Part shown: piece after piece, positions 63,890 to 64,000 of the stretch
How the letters are laid out: each line of letters begins with the position of its first letter
Numbering within the stretch: the stretch's first letter is position 1
NCBI RefSeq assembly: GCF_000379925.1
Contig: NZ_KB904204.1
Location: 22,942-86,941 of the forward strand
Source of the DNA: Porphyromonas levii DSM 23370
GTDB taxonomy: Bacteria > Bacteroidota > Bacteroidia > Bacteroidales > Porphyromonadaceae
Reading direction: 5' to 3'
DNA: 64,000 bases
The notes under the pieces: model-generated
Database searches by the model: none
Told to the model about the DNA's origin: nothing
Seen by the model: the letters and a program-made list of their open reading frames with translations, nothing else
Program-made: the position numbers and the translations under genes

Positions 63890-64000
63890 ATGGCAAAGGT
63901 ACAATTTATTAGCACAAATCGCAAGACTGCAATCGGGGGAGCTCAATTTTTCATCTCATATTGGGAGAAAATAGGCATGTCGGGACTGATTAACAAGCAG
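63890..64000 (+). CDS. Probable transposase, N-terminal fragment (runs off window)
   Basis: Only 37 codons are visible. The start MAKVQFISTNRKTAIGGAQ followed by FFISYWEKIGMSGLINKQ resembles the N-termini of IS1380-type or related DDE transposases as I recall them; the window ends before any catalytic residue. It has a promoter-like box and a palindrome upstream. Alternative: another mobile-element or hypothetical gene. The family call is uncertain. Confidence 0.5.
   Translation, partial: MAKVQFISTNRKTAIGGAQFFISYWEKIGMSGLINKQ

Overview
The window is chromosomal DNA from a member of the Bacteroidota, most probably a Porphyromonas or close relative. The signs are: promoters of the TAnnTTTG type (-7) with TTTG near -33; a DPP5-type S9 peptidase and a PepK-like serine protease with a type IX secretion tail, both close in sequence to P. 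gingivalis proteins as I remember them; a fimbrillin-like domain; DUF4271, DUF5063, GldE/CorC-type and TonB-receptor genes typical of the phylum; and the mreC-mreD-pbp2-rodA order. I cannot name the species. Most genes are housekeeping and few look foreign.

Layout. 1-4578: cell elongation operon (mreC, cut by the window edge, then mreD, mrdA, rodA). 4830-4902: tRNA-Phe with its promoter and terminator. 5152-11714: an outer membrane barrel protein, a TPR protein, lptC, a CorC-type transporter and aspS. 11974-15268 (minus): GNAT, nth, pheS and a flippase-like membrane protein. 15372-20958 (plus): rsmA, mgtE, a GHL10 lipoprotein and a GH20 hexosaminidase. 20972-25535 (minus): a five-gene operon of DUF5063, 3'-5' exonuclease, rlmI-like, a frameshifted mltF-like gene and upp. 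25936-33448 (minus): a probable nucleic-acid scavenging operon with a secreted nuclease, a TonB receptor, a DUF5689 lipoprotein and an endonuclease/exonuclease/phosphatase lipoprotein. 33666-37066 (minus): a type IX-sorted serine protease and a thioredoxin-fold lipoprotein. 37786-45569: a hypothetical protein, nadK, rnz, merR, a degenerate fic, a SPOR lipoprotein, dpp5, pspC and padR. 46460-55947: a GNAT-fold protein, parE, coaD, ybeY, DUF4271, hemD, rnpA, yidD, a tatD-like gene, a small envelope cluster and gapA. 56118-63244: a complete type I restriction-modification locus, hsdM-hsdS-hsdR, whose HsdR carries an extra C-terminal ASCH domain. 63890-64000: the first 37 codons of a probable transposase.

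The least explained structure is not a gene. Five intergenic regions (about 11.76-11.90, 25.69-25.77, 37.40-37.48, 45.86-45.94 and 63.64-63.73 kb) each hold three to five short palindromes whose centres are exactly 22 bp apart (23 bp in one array). The primary sequence differs between most arrays (CCTAGG, CCCGGG, TTCCA/TGGAA and AT-rich types), but the two-helical-turn spacing and the dyad symmetry of each unit are kept. The first and last arrays share a 33-bp block in opposite orientation. They are not CRISPRs and code for nothing. They look like a class of tandem dyad array for which I know no role.

Other points of interest are the HsdR-ASCH fusion, a Fic protein that has lost both its catalytic His and the end of its inhibitory helix, a PadR-type autoregulatory operator lying on the -33 box of its own promoter, and a MITE-like nested palindrome between hsdR and the transposase.
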